Below, piece after piece: positions 45,251 through 55,645 of a DNA stretch of 64,000 nucleotides. The DNA lies in contig CM041465.1 in assembly GCA_023213395.1 (NCBI GenBank), forward strand, positions 58,783,741 to 58,847,740, written 5' to 3'. The notes beneath the pieces are model-generated. The model was not told the DNA's origin. It did no database searches and saw only the letters and a list, made by a program, of their open reading frames with translations. Origin of the DNA: Cycas panzhihuaensis (lineage: Eukaryota; Cycadophyta). Position 1 is the first letter of the stretch. Every line of letters starts with the position of its first letter. A program made the position numbers and the translations under genes.

Positions 45251-45552
45251 TTAGGAAAGAGGTGGAAACCTTAAGAAAACCATAAAAAAATAATTAAAAA
45301 ACTTTATAAAACCTAATGAAATTAAGGTATAATCACTCTAATCATATGTTGGGTTGTTCACAACAATAATGGCTATAAAAAGCTAAAGAAACTTTAAAGA
45401 ATTGAAGTTTATAAATAAAAGTAATCAAATATTTTAATAAAATAATATGTAAACTATTGAAATAATATTAGAAAATGAATAAATATTATATGTAAAACTT
45501 GTTGTGAGCTTGATCTAATACCAAATGCCATATACAAGGCTCTGATACCAAA
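45251..45552 (-). other. AT-rich stretch with two primer-site-like sequences
   Basis: On the minus strand tggtatcagagcc (45538-45550) and, about 27 bases further in, tggtattagatc (45513-45524). The first is an almost perfect initiator tRNA-Met primer site next to LTR-like sequence I. The second looks like a duplicated, decayed copy. No gene. Confidence 0.55.
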
Positions 45553-45835
45553 TGAAGAATAATGGAGATAAAGTGAAATAGGAACAATCATAATATTACT
45601 TCATATTCAACCCATATTTGCAAAAGTATAATAGATTTTATTGATGTAGGTGGTGTTCATAAACACCAAGGTTTTGAGACCTAAAATTTATATTTAGGAG
45701 GCAGACAGGAGCTCACCTCAACCTTTTAAAATAATATTAAAAATAAACAATGCATTAAAATAAAACTTACCATGATGGCTTTGGTGGACTGCATACTTCC
45801 AATGCAAATGTTATGTAATGAACATTAACCTAACA
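45553..45835 (-). repeat. LTR-like sequence I
   Basis: 283 bp, tgaagaataatg to aacctaaca on the plus strand, hence TGTTAGG...TTCA in the minus orientation, with a primer site just inside. It interrupts the RT of H after YPIPK. No second copy was found, so the element is incomplete or its other LTR was deleted. Confidence 0.5.
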
Positions 45836-45975
45836 GTTTTTTGGTATGGGATATTATATGATGACCAAGATTTTATCAAGGTTGACTTGAATGCCTTCCA
45901 TGGAGATGATGTGCCCTAAGTATTGACTTTAATTTGATGGTGTGGTGGACTTCACAATCAAGAGGAAGGCTTTCT
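45836..45975 (-). pseudogene. Element H RT fragment
   Basis: YLGHIISMEGIQVNLDKI followed by a stop and YPIPKN reads clearly on the minus strand; this is the end of the gypsy RT (palm to connection) domain. The finger and palm parts with YxDD are missing, so a deletion separates this from the protease. Confidence 0.7.
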
Positions 45976-46225
45976 AGTAAAGGATCAAAAATAGATTGGT
46001 AGTTACTAAGGACTAATTAGATATCTGGATGGACCTTTGGTTGTGATTGAATATTGTTGATTCTGACAATATAGCCAAGACTCTTATTAATTTGTCAACT
46101 CATTCATTTAGGAGAGATTAATTTGTTGCACAAGGATTAAAGACCATATAATTTATGAGTTTATCCAAATTGGTCTTTAAACATCATAAATGGATTATGT
46201 GGAGAGTTGTTGGTATTGTAAGTAC
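45976..46225 (-). other. Element H degenerate stretch
   Basis: Stop-rich sequence between RT and protease fragments; no motif recognised. Confidence 0.4.
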
Positions 46226-46500
46226 CTAAGGTCTAGAGCCATTAGATGCTAAGGATTGCATCTGAGCCTTTAATAAATAAGGCATAAAAATTAGATCAAA
46301 GATGATAGGTAATAATCTAAAATTGAAGATTACAGATAACCCTAAAATAGTAGAGGGTATAATGTCTAGGAGGGAGCAATTAAATCCTATTTTTTGTTTA
46401 ATACAGAGGTTCAACTATTTGGTGATAATATTATTAAGGAAGTTTAGTGATGTACCACTATTGATTAAGATTATGATAGGTGTCTTCCTTAGAGTCCCTC
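46226..46500 (-). pseudogene. Element H protease remnant
   Basis: On the minus strand IRGTLRKTPIIILINSGTSL followed by NFL fits the gypsy protease start (LIDSGST-x-NF) with the catalytic Asp changed to Asn. The 62-residue frame 46226-46414 continues it as hydrophobic strands. Positioned correctly between gag and RT. Confidence 0.65.
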
Positions 46501-47450
46501 TTATATATAATGGATCAAGACAGACAGAGGAGGAAACATGAGATAAAGAAGGTTGAAGGATGGGTTTAGGTTCAAGTAGGGGAGAGGATTCCAGGAGGGG
46601 CTCCTTTCTCGTTTCATCTTCTAAATTAGAATCAAGGTCAATGGTGAATACTATTTTTCTATCTTTACAAACTCAAACATACCCATCAAATTATTTTTCC
46701 ATGTACTAAGTGCCGAGGCCAATTTCCCTGTACCTGTTTGCCTCTAAAGTGGGAACCCTTGCCAATGTCATTTTTGTTGGGGGGACGTTCTATTGGTCAT
46801 TTTATTGGGCCTTCTACTAGTTGTCTTGTTTAGTTATCTATTCGAAAGCTTTGGGGCCTATAAGGATCAGATTATCTTATATGACTGCATCATGCCGATT
46901 CTCCTCTAAAGTTGGTTATTTATTTTGTTACAAACTCTACTTCCACCACCTTCACTAAAATAATAATGTTCCTAAGGTTAGGAGGAGAGATAGTCTTCAG
47001 TCACATTTTTATCCAATATTTTAGATGAACTATATAGGTTTTAATGAGTGTATGCTTATCAAGACACTAAGTGACAATAGTGAAGGTCTTGAAATTTATT
47101 TGTGTAGGCTCCTACTAAGGTAGATTGTCTAATATGAGTTAACAAACTGAAAAATGATTAATTCCAAGTTTCTTTGCACTACTAAAAGAAACATTTATAG
47201 AAGATATCCCATGTTTTGTTTGTGTGGTATTCCTAGGCTCACCATTTATACCAGTGATGTGATTTACTCTCTAAGTGAATGGAAGCAAATATCGATTGAT
47301 CAGCTCGAGACATCAAGTTAAGCAAGAACTAAAAATCTAACTTACTAGTCTAGTTGCAAGTAGCATCTTTGTTGAGGTCTAGATCAAAGATGGATATATT
47401 GATTTTATGATTGAAAATTAAGTGATGAACAAATTGAGGTGGTGGGGCTC
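46501..47450 (-). pseudogene. Element H gag remnant
   Basis: One minus-strand frame holds, with stops, INISIFDLDLNKDATCN, SIFASIHLESKSHHWYKW, NKTWDIFYKCFF, LTHIRQSTLVGAYTNKFQDL; the order and the H-L-E-x-x-x-x-x-W-Y pattern are those of the gypsy gag (Retrotrans_gag) domain. 46501-46960 encodes the Ser-rich tail, where a zinc knuckle is no longer readable. The gag is dead. Confidence 0.75.
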
Positions 47451-49099
47451 CACCTTAAGAGGTACTACCTTGGGAAGTGTTGGACATGGCTCTTAATGAG
47501 ATATGTGTACTGAAGGCTTGAAATTATTATGTCATGGTGGTGAGATACCCTGAGAACTTTACGAACTTTGTGTCTAACTTTGCTTAAAATAATGTGACAT
47601 CAACTTTCCAATTAGAAATACACTTACCTTAGTTGGTTGGTATCATCATAGAAGTTAATAAGAAAGGGATATGATGAACTAGGATGTAGCAAGAAGAAGG
47701 GGATAGTAGAGGTAGGAGAAACTAGGTAGAATGGGCAGTTTAACGAAGTAGGGATGTATGAGAAAAGGGATAAGAGAATGGGGAAATAGAGGGGTTGAGA
47801 TGTCGATAGACTATTGACCCCAAATTTTAAGCAAATAAAGTCACCTAATGCATTAAGATGAGTGTAAAAAACTCATCAAAATAAGGCAGGTGAGTTGTAA
47901 GTAAGAATATATGTCAGTGGAGCCCATGGGGTGTCTGTATATTATTTTTTCCAAAAGTTGACTATTAAAACTAACCTAATGAATCTTTTCCAGTGTAACA
48001 CACTAATTAAAATGGGATAGGTGAATTTCAATGTTAGTTTTCAAGCTAGTAACTTGGGTATCATTAAGCATAAAAATTATTTGCACAGGCTAACCTAGCA
48101 CAAAATGACTAGTGTAATGTGCTAAACAAAATACGATATATAAATTTTAATGGTAATTTTTTCTAGTAGATTTTGTTTTATGACTAACTTACATGTTTAG
48201 ACTATTTTTAATTTGATCAATATTTATAAAGTTATAGCCCTTGCTTTCTAAGTTATTTTTAAAGTGTTGCAGGCTTGATATTACCTTCAGGGATGCCTAT
48301 CAGACACTTGACAAAGGAGTGTTTAATTTAGTAGGTTATGCAATAAACTTCTCTATCAGTATTATAGCTCAACCTAATATCTTAGGGCACTACCTATGGA
48401 GGAATGACTATCTCCGTAAAGTCTACAGTCATGTTAAGGTATTTGGACAAAGTAACTTTCAGGTGCTAACCATTAATCTATGCACTACAGAGGACAAATG
48501 GCCATAAGGTTTCTTATGCTAGGATAGAGAAAGAGGCCTATAGGGATCCTTCTATATACCTAAAGATACATGGAGGCATAATTTTATAGTTAGGTTCTAT
48601 CTAGAGAATGATTCAAGAGTGTTATCTCTAGTCCTTCATACAATAGACAGAAAAGCCACGGTGCACTTAGCTAGAATGAAAAATCTCTATGATGTTTATA
48701 GACCCCTAGTATAAGGTCTGTCTAAATATTTGGGGTAGCTTTCACGTGGAGTTATCTCCCTAAAAATGAGGGATGGGAAGGAGAAGGGCAGCTACCAAGT
48801 AGAGTTATCTACCCTTGGCCTAATGACTCTAACACAAAAATTGAAATAAATTAGTTGAACTAAAGTGAATATAAAGAAAGAAAAAGGAAGTGTTAGGCAT
48901 TACTTGAGGAAAAATATTCTCCTTCCTCTGCGACTCCTAAATGCTATAGGTTCCATTTATCAATCTCTGTGAGGAGAGAGTACTAAGAGAAGATCATTCA
49001 TAGATCTCTACTTAAATAAAGAGAGTATTCAATTTGGTAGGAAAAAAAAATCCTATTTTTTTTTTCCTGTCAAGTAACTCCTCATGATCATGAAACTTA
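47451..49099 (-). other. Element H leader region, with unexplained plus-strand ORF
   Basis: About 1.6 kb between gag and the primer site with no readable retroelement domain on the minus strand. On the plus strand an open frame at 48241-48507 (88 residues, AYQTLDKGVFNLVGYAINFS, NILGHYLWRNDYLRKVYSHV) appears to continue with stops to about 48730 (RKATVHLARMKNLYDVYRPL). I do not recognise this protein; it may be a captured or relict gene. Confidence 0.4.
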
Positions 49100-49111
49100 A
49101 CTCTGATACCA
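49100..49111 (-). other. Element H primer binding site
   Basis: tggtatcagagt on the minus strand, initiator tRNA-Met type, two bases inside the LTR. Confidence 0.75.
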
Positions 49112-49113
49112 CT

Positions 49114-49636
49114 TGGAACATTTTAAATCCATGAACTGTGCTATTGAATACCTTGGAAAATATTTAGGAGCTCAAAAGATCATTTATTACAATTTTTTAG
49201 AAGCACAATTACATCAATAGAAGGCAAGAAAACTTAATGGTCATTAAAAAGAAAATGCACTCACGTATAATCTCAAAAGATAATAAGTTAGCATAAGTGT
49301 TCCTTTTATAATTATTTAGCCTTATATAGGCAAAAATGGCCACTAACTCTAGCATCCTATTGGTAGCTCCATGGGCCTTCTAATCCTATTGGTAGAGGTA
49401 TATAGTTGGTGCACACAGATTAACAATTGTCCTTAATCTTCTCTGCCTTACAATTATGGTTTAGCCTTAACCTACTCCATATGATCGAATGCTTTGATGC
49501 CGCTAACCTTGGAATATTATGTAATATTGACTCATATATAAAACTTATAAATTCTTTTTAAGATTATCCTTAACCTTTATGCTACCAACTTATCCATAAA
49601 ATTATATGTATTACATGGAATAATTATAATGCTCCA
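49114..49636 (-). repeat. Element H 5' LTR (candidate)
   Basis: About 523 bp, tggaacatttt to ataatgctcca on the plus strand. The boundary next to the primer site is solid; the outer end is chosen by the TG...CA rule and is uncertain. The other LTR was not found. Confidence 0.55.
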
Positions 49637-49955
49637 TCAAGTGTGCAACATTAAGCTTGGTTTATAGTTTATATTAGAATATAGTATTATATAATATTAG
49701 AGTTACTAGGTCTACATGTGCATGCAAAAATTTTAAGGTCCACATACTTATATATTGTAAATAATATAAATGCTGATTCCACTAAGAAAATATGACCATA
49801 TTATTCAAGGGATAAAAACAAATAATAAGGGGCATATGATATGAATAAAAGGAAAATTTCCTAAGGGGTAAGTTTTAGAAACCATAACTTTTATGTCCAA
49901 TCATATTTAATGATTCTACTCTCTATCCTAGACCATTTCTATAATAAGAAAGGGG

Positions 49956-50111
49956 TATTAATAATAAGAGCCTTGTGGGAAAAGAAAATGTCTTGCTTTT
50001 AAGTTAGTATTAATGATAAGAGTCTTGTGTAGAAGAAAAGGGTCTTACTTTTGGGCTACTATTAATGATAAGAGTCTTGTGGTTAAAAAGAAAGTCTTAT
50101 TTTTATACTAG
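49956..50111 (+). repeat. 52-bp tandem repeat, three units
   Basis: Units start at 49956, 50008 and 50060, each beginning tattaat-ataagag-cttgtg and containing gtctt. The 52-base period is constant. Confidence 0.85.
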
Positions 50112-50561
50112 TATGGATTTTACTATCATTTCAATTACTTTGGGGGAATCTTCATTTACTTTAAGATGGCTTGCTTTAGAGATTTCCTCATTCTTAAAAG
50201 TGAGGAGGTTTTCATTCTTTTAAATTAAAGGAAGAGGAGCATATTCAAAAGGAACTCTTTATTCTTTTATGGGAACAGAGGATCATTTTTAAGAAAAGGA
50301 GAAAGGATGAAATTGGTAAGGATACTTTGTATTACATAGTAAGATCTAATGGAAATCTATTACTAGGTAACACTCACCCTTGCATTTTTTATTTCCCTTA
50401 TAATAGTGACATTAGAATCTATGTTGTTGGTAAGGGTATAATATTATTATAAATAGAGGTTTTACTAGAAGGGATTACATCATACTAGTTACTCTTGTAT
50501 TCAATATGTAGGAGTTTCTTCCATGGTAAGGAAATATATATTATATGGCTTATAGTAGTGA

Positions 50562-50690
50562 CTTGATCTAAGACTTTGCATTGATCTTATATGTTAATAG
50601 CTTAATCTAGGACCATGCATAATCAATTTATGATGATGCCTTAGTCTAAGACCATGCATCAATATTTTAGTCTAGGACCATATGTATGAG
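50562..50690 (+). repeat. Degenerate short tandem repeat
   Basis: Three to four copies of about 40 bases around the word ttagtctaggaccatgcat. Confidence 0.7.
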
Positions 50691-51342
50691 CTTCCATTGG
50701 TTTTAGTCCTGATATATTAGTACATGAAGAAACTGGATATGGAGTGATATCATCAAATGAACCTTAGATATTCTATATTAATCCACACTTTGATTGATAA
50801 TAATGAATCAATGGATTTGACATGTTAAATTAGGAGTTGAGTCATGAGTGAAGAGTCAGAAGGAAGCACCTTAACATTCATATCATATGCCTCAGCTTAG
50901 GGCAGATTCTTATTTTAAATTTCTAAATGATTGGCCAGTGAATACCTCTAAGCAATATGGTTTTCCCACTTCAAGATAAGTTTGTTTTGTCTTAATATTA
51001 TATAAATATTTTGTAAAAATTATAAAATGAATATCAGGATTATATTACATATGTAAAAATTTATACTTAGGTTATATGTTTCAATCCCATTATAAAAAGT
51101 AAAGTGCATGCATACTACTATCACATAGTGTGATGTATATTCTTAGATCCTCAGGCTATTAGCTTAGCGTGGAGCTTGTTAGTCCTATGGTTTGTTGTGT
51201 ATTATTATTGTTATTGCTACTATTTTGGTGATTGAGCTTAAATAGATTAGAGAAGGTGGTATCCTTGGTGTTATGAAAAAAAAAAAAAAAGAGAAATTTA
51301 TTTATATAATTCTATACCATTAGAGTATTGGGTTGTCACAAG

Positions 51343-51353
51343 TGGTATCATAG
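51343..51353 (+). other. Element D primer binding site
   Basis: tggtatcatag, one base different from TGGTATCAGAG (initiator tRNA-Met), two bases after the LTR end tgtcaca. Confidence 0.75.
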
Positions 51354-51552
51354 TAAAATGTTTAAAGCTCTCAATAAAACCCAAGTTACAATGTTAATTT
51401 ATAAGGTGAAATTCCTCTATGAGCCTATGGGCCATTTTATTATTTAAAACATTACTTTGGTTTTGAGTGTTATGTGAGTTGATAACTCACAAAAAGATAA
51501 AGTATGTTTCACATATCAACTTAGTAAAGCCAAGTACTAAGGCGTGGAACTC

Positions 51553-51557
51553 TAATT
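51553..51557. repeat. Target site duplication of G, left
   Basis: taatt, identical to 54598-54602. Confidence 0.92.
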
Positions 51558-51779
51558 TGTTGGAAAATAGACCTGCAATAAGGTATTCATAAAGAAAACA
51601 AAACACACCTCCATAGGATCGAACGGTACCCTTAAGGTACCTCCATTTTATTAACAAAACATCCTTACAACAACATTCAATATGATACACTATATTGTGT
51701 ATTTACAATACAAGTCATGATGAAAGAGTAGGACCCACTTGTATGTGGGACAAATCAAATGTGCATTAATATTCCAACA
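51558..51779 (-). repeat. G 3' LTR (left)
   Basis: 222 bp, tgttggaaaatag to ttccaaca (plus strand), with a short palindromic end TGTTGGAA/TTCCAACA. It differs at a handful of bases from 54376-54597. Confidence 0.95.
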
Positions 51780-51790
51780 CTCCCCCTTAA
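51780..51790 (-). other. G polypurine tract
   Basis: ttaagggggag on the minus strand directly before the 3' LTR. Confidence 0.88.
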
Positions 51791-51802
51791 TACACATTTG
51801 AG

Positions 51803-52981
51803 TTATTTGTACTTGTAACGCCTTGTCCTTGGAAATGTCATGAAAATGATGTCTTCAACTTTATCCTTATCTTCGATCTTGTAGTGGTGTCTTTGCTGCA
51901 AAATGATGTCTTCATCTTGATTTTCATCTTCAATTCTGTATTGATGCCTTTGTAAGATTATATCCTTAGCTTGATTTATGTCTTCAATCCTGTAGTGATG
52001 ATGTTGATGTAGCAACTCTAGCAAGTGTAAATCATGATTCTTCATTGTGCCTGGTCTAGTCTTATTTTGATGTAGATCCTATAAATAACCATCTTCAATC
52101 ACAACTTGCATGTCATCATTATTCTGTATAAACTCTTGATCACCATGTATAATAGTGATTTCTTCAATCTTTGGAGTGGAATCCTGATCAACTAGCATAC
52201 TCTTTGAAATTGAATCAATGCTCAAAGTAGGAACATCATTCAAACTTGAATCAATACTTAAAGTAGGAATATCATCAACATAAGGTTCATCCTTTATAGG
52301 ACCATCAGATTCATATTCAATGGTGTCATCTATATAAACCTTTATTAACTCATCATTTTCAATGTTTTTATCAATTGTTGTAGTCTCATCAATGCATTCA
52401 ACTATCACTTCCTTACATTCAATAGAAATTTCATTAGTACTTATATATTCTTCATCTTGACATGTTGTTTCATCTGTGTTATTGATATTTTCTTCATTCA
52501 TTGTACCTGTACCATAACCATAACTAGCCTTAATTGCCTTTTCAATCATTTGTTATGTCTCTTCAGGAGTTTGTTCAAATACTTCCCTTAGAAAATCCCA
52601 AGCTTCTTTAGTATTACTTGCATGTAAAACCATAGGAATGACAAAATGGTATTTGGAAGGAAGATCAACCTCATTGAATGCAGCACGAATCATAATGAAT
52701 GCTTTTCTATCTTTCTTCTCAAGAATTTCCTTTTCTTCTTCATCATTAGGGATATCATATTCATCAGTAACAATCTTCCACAAACCTCTAGCTATGAATA
52801 GACATCTCATTTTAATTGTCCAAAAGAAGTAGTCTTCACCATTGCACTTAGGTATTGGAAGAAATGAATCCTTCAAGTAATATTCATTTGTTTCAGGAAC
52901 ATACATAACCACATCATTCTCTTCCATGATTATAAATGTCATCTCTAAATAATGTGTCCCTTTTTCAATCAACAAACTCAC
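51803..52981 (-). pseudogene. G gag-like ORF
   Basis: Three consecutive open stretches (52981-52553, 52549-52079, 52045-51803) lie in one frame, separated by only TAA (52553-52555) and TAG (52079-52081), both one C-to-T step from Gln codons. The N-terminal 142 residues resemble copia gag (UBN2): NGEDYFFWTIKMRCLFIARG, LWKIV, EAWDFLREVFEQ. The middle (156 residues) is very acidic, with IPTLSIDSS/VPTLSIDSI repeated. The C-terminal part has three copies of an about 20-residue unit (HYRIED-x-N-x-x-x-DIILQ) and a basic end TFPRTRRYKYK. No zinc knuckle is visible. The only coding capacity of G. Confidence 0.82.
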
Positions 52982-54362
52982 CTAACATTGGTAACTTGCT
53001 CATTAATCATACTCACCAAATTCTCTCATATCTCAGATCTTTCACATCATTAACTTTATCCTCATATCATTACCTTTCACATATCACTAACCAGTCACGT
53101 AGAATCCAAACACTCACTTCACCAAATCAATGCCTCATAAATCTCACAATGATAATACATGTCATATGTCACTACCAAGATACACACTTCATTTGATTGT
53201 CCAAAACATACAACTCATGCCATTACACTATTTAATAATTTTGCTTCCTTGCAACTCGGGTATCTTCAACAAGAAACTCATCCTTCTTTACCCATTCAAT
53301 CAACTAGAACACATCATCAAACATCCCTAATCTCATCCTTAAAACATACACAATAATTGCCCAATCTTGTCATGTTAACCTCACATGCAACAAGCATCAC
53401 ATCGCCTTATATCACTATCTTCCTTGCCCTCAAATTAGTCTTACCATGCCCATAAAGTCCCTTCACATAAATCATATTCCAAGGAGTACTAAATCACCAT
53501 ATGCCACCCAACTCATTCATATAAACACATGCACTATCGCTTCATCACCATACTATATCATCATTACAATAGCTGTCTCATATGAACACATGTAAGAAGG
53601 CACTTAATTTTCCATTAAATAATCACCATCATGCACTTTAAATCATTAATAAAGTGCCAAATATATTCACATCAACATGACTTAATGTCATCTCACATTG
53701 TAACAATACTCTCCCAAGCACAACATATGTAAGAGAGCCTCAAACAATCACTTCATTGCCATTGTCTCATTCATGTCACCATATCAATATGAAACCCTTA
53801 AATTCCTAAAAACTTATTTCTGAAAAAAAGTATAACTCAAAAATACATTAAATATAGATCAAAATGATGGCCTCTGAAATATAATTCCAATGGTTTAGAC
53901 GAAATTGAATTCTGATATCTAGATCAAAAGTTATGCTCCTTTTAAGAATTTCACAATTAGGGTTTCTAGGAGCTGTAATAGTACCTTTTGATAAACTACT
54001 AATAACTTTTCATTTTGAACTCTGATGAATCTCAAACCACTTCCATTCGAAAGAAAATTTAAAAATGCACAGAATTAAAAAATAATTGAGGTCATTTGGA
54101 TACTTGTAGCTAAAGTTATAGCTCTCTGAAGTTGAGGTTGTAAATCTGTCCCAAAAATATGGTGACAGAAAAAACGCAGACCGAAATTAATTTTGCTGCA
54201 ATTTTCACACTTTCACCCCAAAATCTATAGTGCGACCACTCAAATTTTATAGAACAAGCTATTTCATCTCAATTTCGCTATTACTTTTTAGAAATTTTAA
54301 TGTTATGGCACCTTCCAAATCACTGCTTTAATACCGAACAAAAACACCTCTCTCAACCTGGG
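52982..54362 (-). other. G leader region
   Basis: About 1.4 kb with no supported gene. The plus-strand ORFs at 52936-53356 are noise. At 53820-54130 several diverged copies of an aataacttttcat / gaactctgat motif occur, like those in the F leader. Confidence 0.6.
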
Positions 54363-54375
54363 CACTCTGATACCA
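54363..54375 (-). other. G primer binding site
   Basis: tggtatcagagtg on the minus strand, initiator tRNA-Met type, directly adjacent to the LTR. Confidence 0.93.
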
Positions 54376-54597
54376 TGTTGGAAAATAGACCTGCAATAAG
54401 ATATTCGCAAACAAAACAAAACACACCTCCACAGGATTGAACGGTACCCTTAAGGTACCTCCATTTTATTAACAAAACATCCTTACAACAACATTCAATA
54501 TGATACATTATATTGTGTATTTATAATACAAGTCATGATGGAAGAGTAGGACCCACTTGTATGTGGGACAAATCAAATGTGCATTAATATTCTAACA
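54376..54597 (-). repeat. G 5' LTR (right)
   Basis: 222 bp, the same length as the left LTR; followed by taatt. Confidence 0.95.
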
Positions 54598-54602
54598 TAA
54601 TT
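54598..54602. repeat. Target site duplication of G, right
   Basis: taatt, identical to 51553-51557. Confidence 0.92.
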
Positions 54603-55320
54603 AACTTTTAGGATTTTACTCCCCCCTCCCCCCCACCCCCTTCCTCTCCTAAAAAAAGAAAATCCTTGAGAAAACCCTATAACAAGAAATTCAAGTAACT
54701 TCTCTATGAATACTTAGATCAACCGCGCGAATTGACATGAAGAATGAACATAATATTTTCAAGTTTTTTAAATCTCATATGCAAAACCTAAGTTTACATC
54801 ATTTTTTTATTTTCTCATAAAACCACTATTGTAAAGAAAATAAGGAAATCAAGAGGATGGGAGATATACAATATAGTTAATTTAGTCAAAATAGACAAGA
54901 GGATGAAGAAATGGCATGGGCAATGATCTAACAATAATAAAAGGAAGAAGATTTGGCTAATATGTCCTAGGCAGAATTAGTTATAACAACTCACAGTTCA
55001 TAGGAGCAAGCTTAAAGTAATAAAGAGGATAATGATCAAATCTTGAATGAACATAACACTATATTCATGAATATTCAAGGATTTTAGATTGTGATCAAAC
55101 TGAAAGAAGCACACAAAATATCCATGGTAATAAGAAAATAGAGAAGTCATAGGAGCATTCATCTAAAAAGATTTAAATGTGAAATAGGACTAGTGGAAGT
55201 AAAAGGAGACATAAATTTTATGAATTTAAACTATTAGATTCTATGTCATCTTCAAGAGGTAGGAGACCAAGAGGAAATAAGTCCTTGAGTTACCTGCGGT
55301 GGTGGGGGGAGGTTGGGGAT
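54603..55320 (+). pseudogene. Element D leader and gag N-terminus
   Basis: Sequence between G and E. A Ser/Arg/Lys-rich track (HKFYEFKLLDSMSSSRGRRP, 55200-55290) leads up to the E insertion and plausibly joins the gag continuing at 62903. The start codon is unclear. Stop-rich elsewhere. Confidence 0.5.
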
Positions 55321-55631
55321 TGAAAGAGGTTAATATATCAAGGTCATTTGTGTAGATTAATTATGTGACCTTAGGATATATTATTAGCATTAGTCTCTTA
55401 ATGAAATGTAATTTATGTACATTTAGATATAATTTTGGGTTCATGTCATTAGGCAAAAAAATCCTAACCCTAATGCTCATCCTCAATAATAAAAGATGAA
55501 ATCTCAAGGAGGGAATTATTATTCATTCTCACCTCCAAGATTGATCTCATATCTTGTTTCATATCTTTTTCATTCTCCATTTCAATTATGTGTATGTGAG
55601 TGATTTATTCCCTAGATCCATCTTTCCTTCA
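55321..55631 (+). repeat. Copia E 5' LTR
   Basis: 311 bp, tgaaagaggttaat to atctttccttca. It matches 62604-62902 with visible substitutions and indels. The start resembles the F LTR in transcription orientation (tgaaaagggttaatg). TATA-like aataataaaag near 55479. Confidence 0.92.
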
Positions 55632-55633
55632 TG

Positions 55634-55645
55634 TGATATCAGAGC
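55634..55645 (+). other. Copia E primer binding site
   Basis: tgatatcagagc, one base from TGGTATCAGAGC (initiator tRNA-Met). Confidence 0.88.

Larger units (their letters stand above)
49637..51340 (+). repeat. Element D 5' LTR region
   Basis: Sequence upstream of D's primer site, ending gggttgtcaca, a typical gypsy LTR end. The start cannot be set without the 3' LTR. It contains tandem repeats (49956-50111 and 50562-50690) and an A run (about 51274-51288). No gene seen. Confidence 0.55.
51558..54597 (-). mobile_element. Non-autonomous gag-only LTR element G (TR-GAG type)
   Basis: 3040-bp element on the minus strand: LTR (222 bp), primer site, 1.4-kb leader, one gag-like frame of about 393 codons, polypurine tract, LTR (222 bp), flanked by perfect taatt. 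There is no protease, RT, RNase H or integrase. This matches the published idea of small LTR elements that keep only gag and depend on partners for enzymes. The gag is copia-like, so a copia partner is expected. Confidence 0.93.

Noticed and set aside
46302-46541. 79-residue plus-strand ORF
   Set aside because: It is opposite the H protease frame and has no domain; the minus strand explains the region.
49832-50889. 15-base inverted words (gcatatgatatgaa and ttcatatcatatgc) about 1 kb apart
   Set aside because: AT-rich palindromic words, likely by chance; no terminal inverted repeat structure or duplications around them.
52936-53356. Three overlapping plus-strand ORFs in G
   Set aside because: Low-complexity His/Ser/Thr-rich translations of an AT-rich leader, opposite to element orientation.
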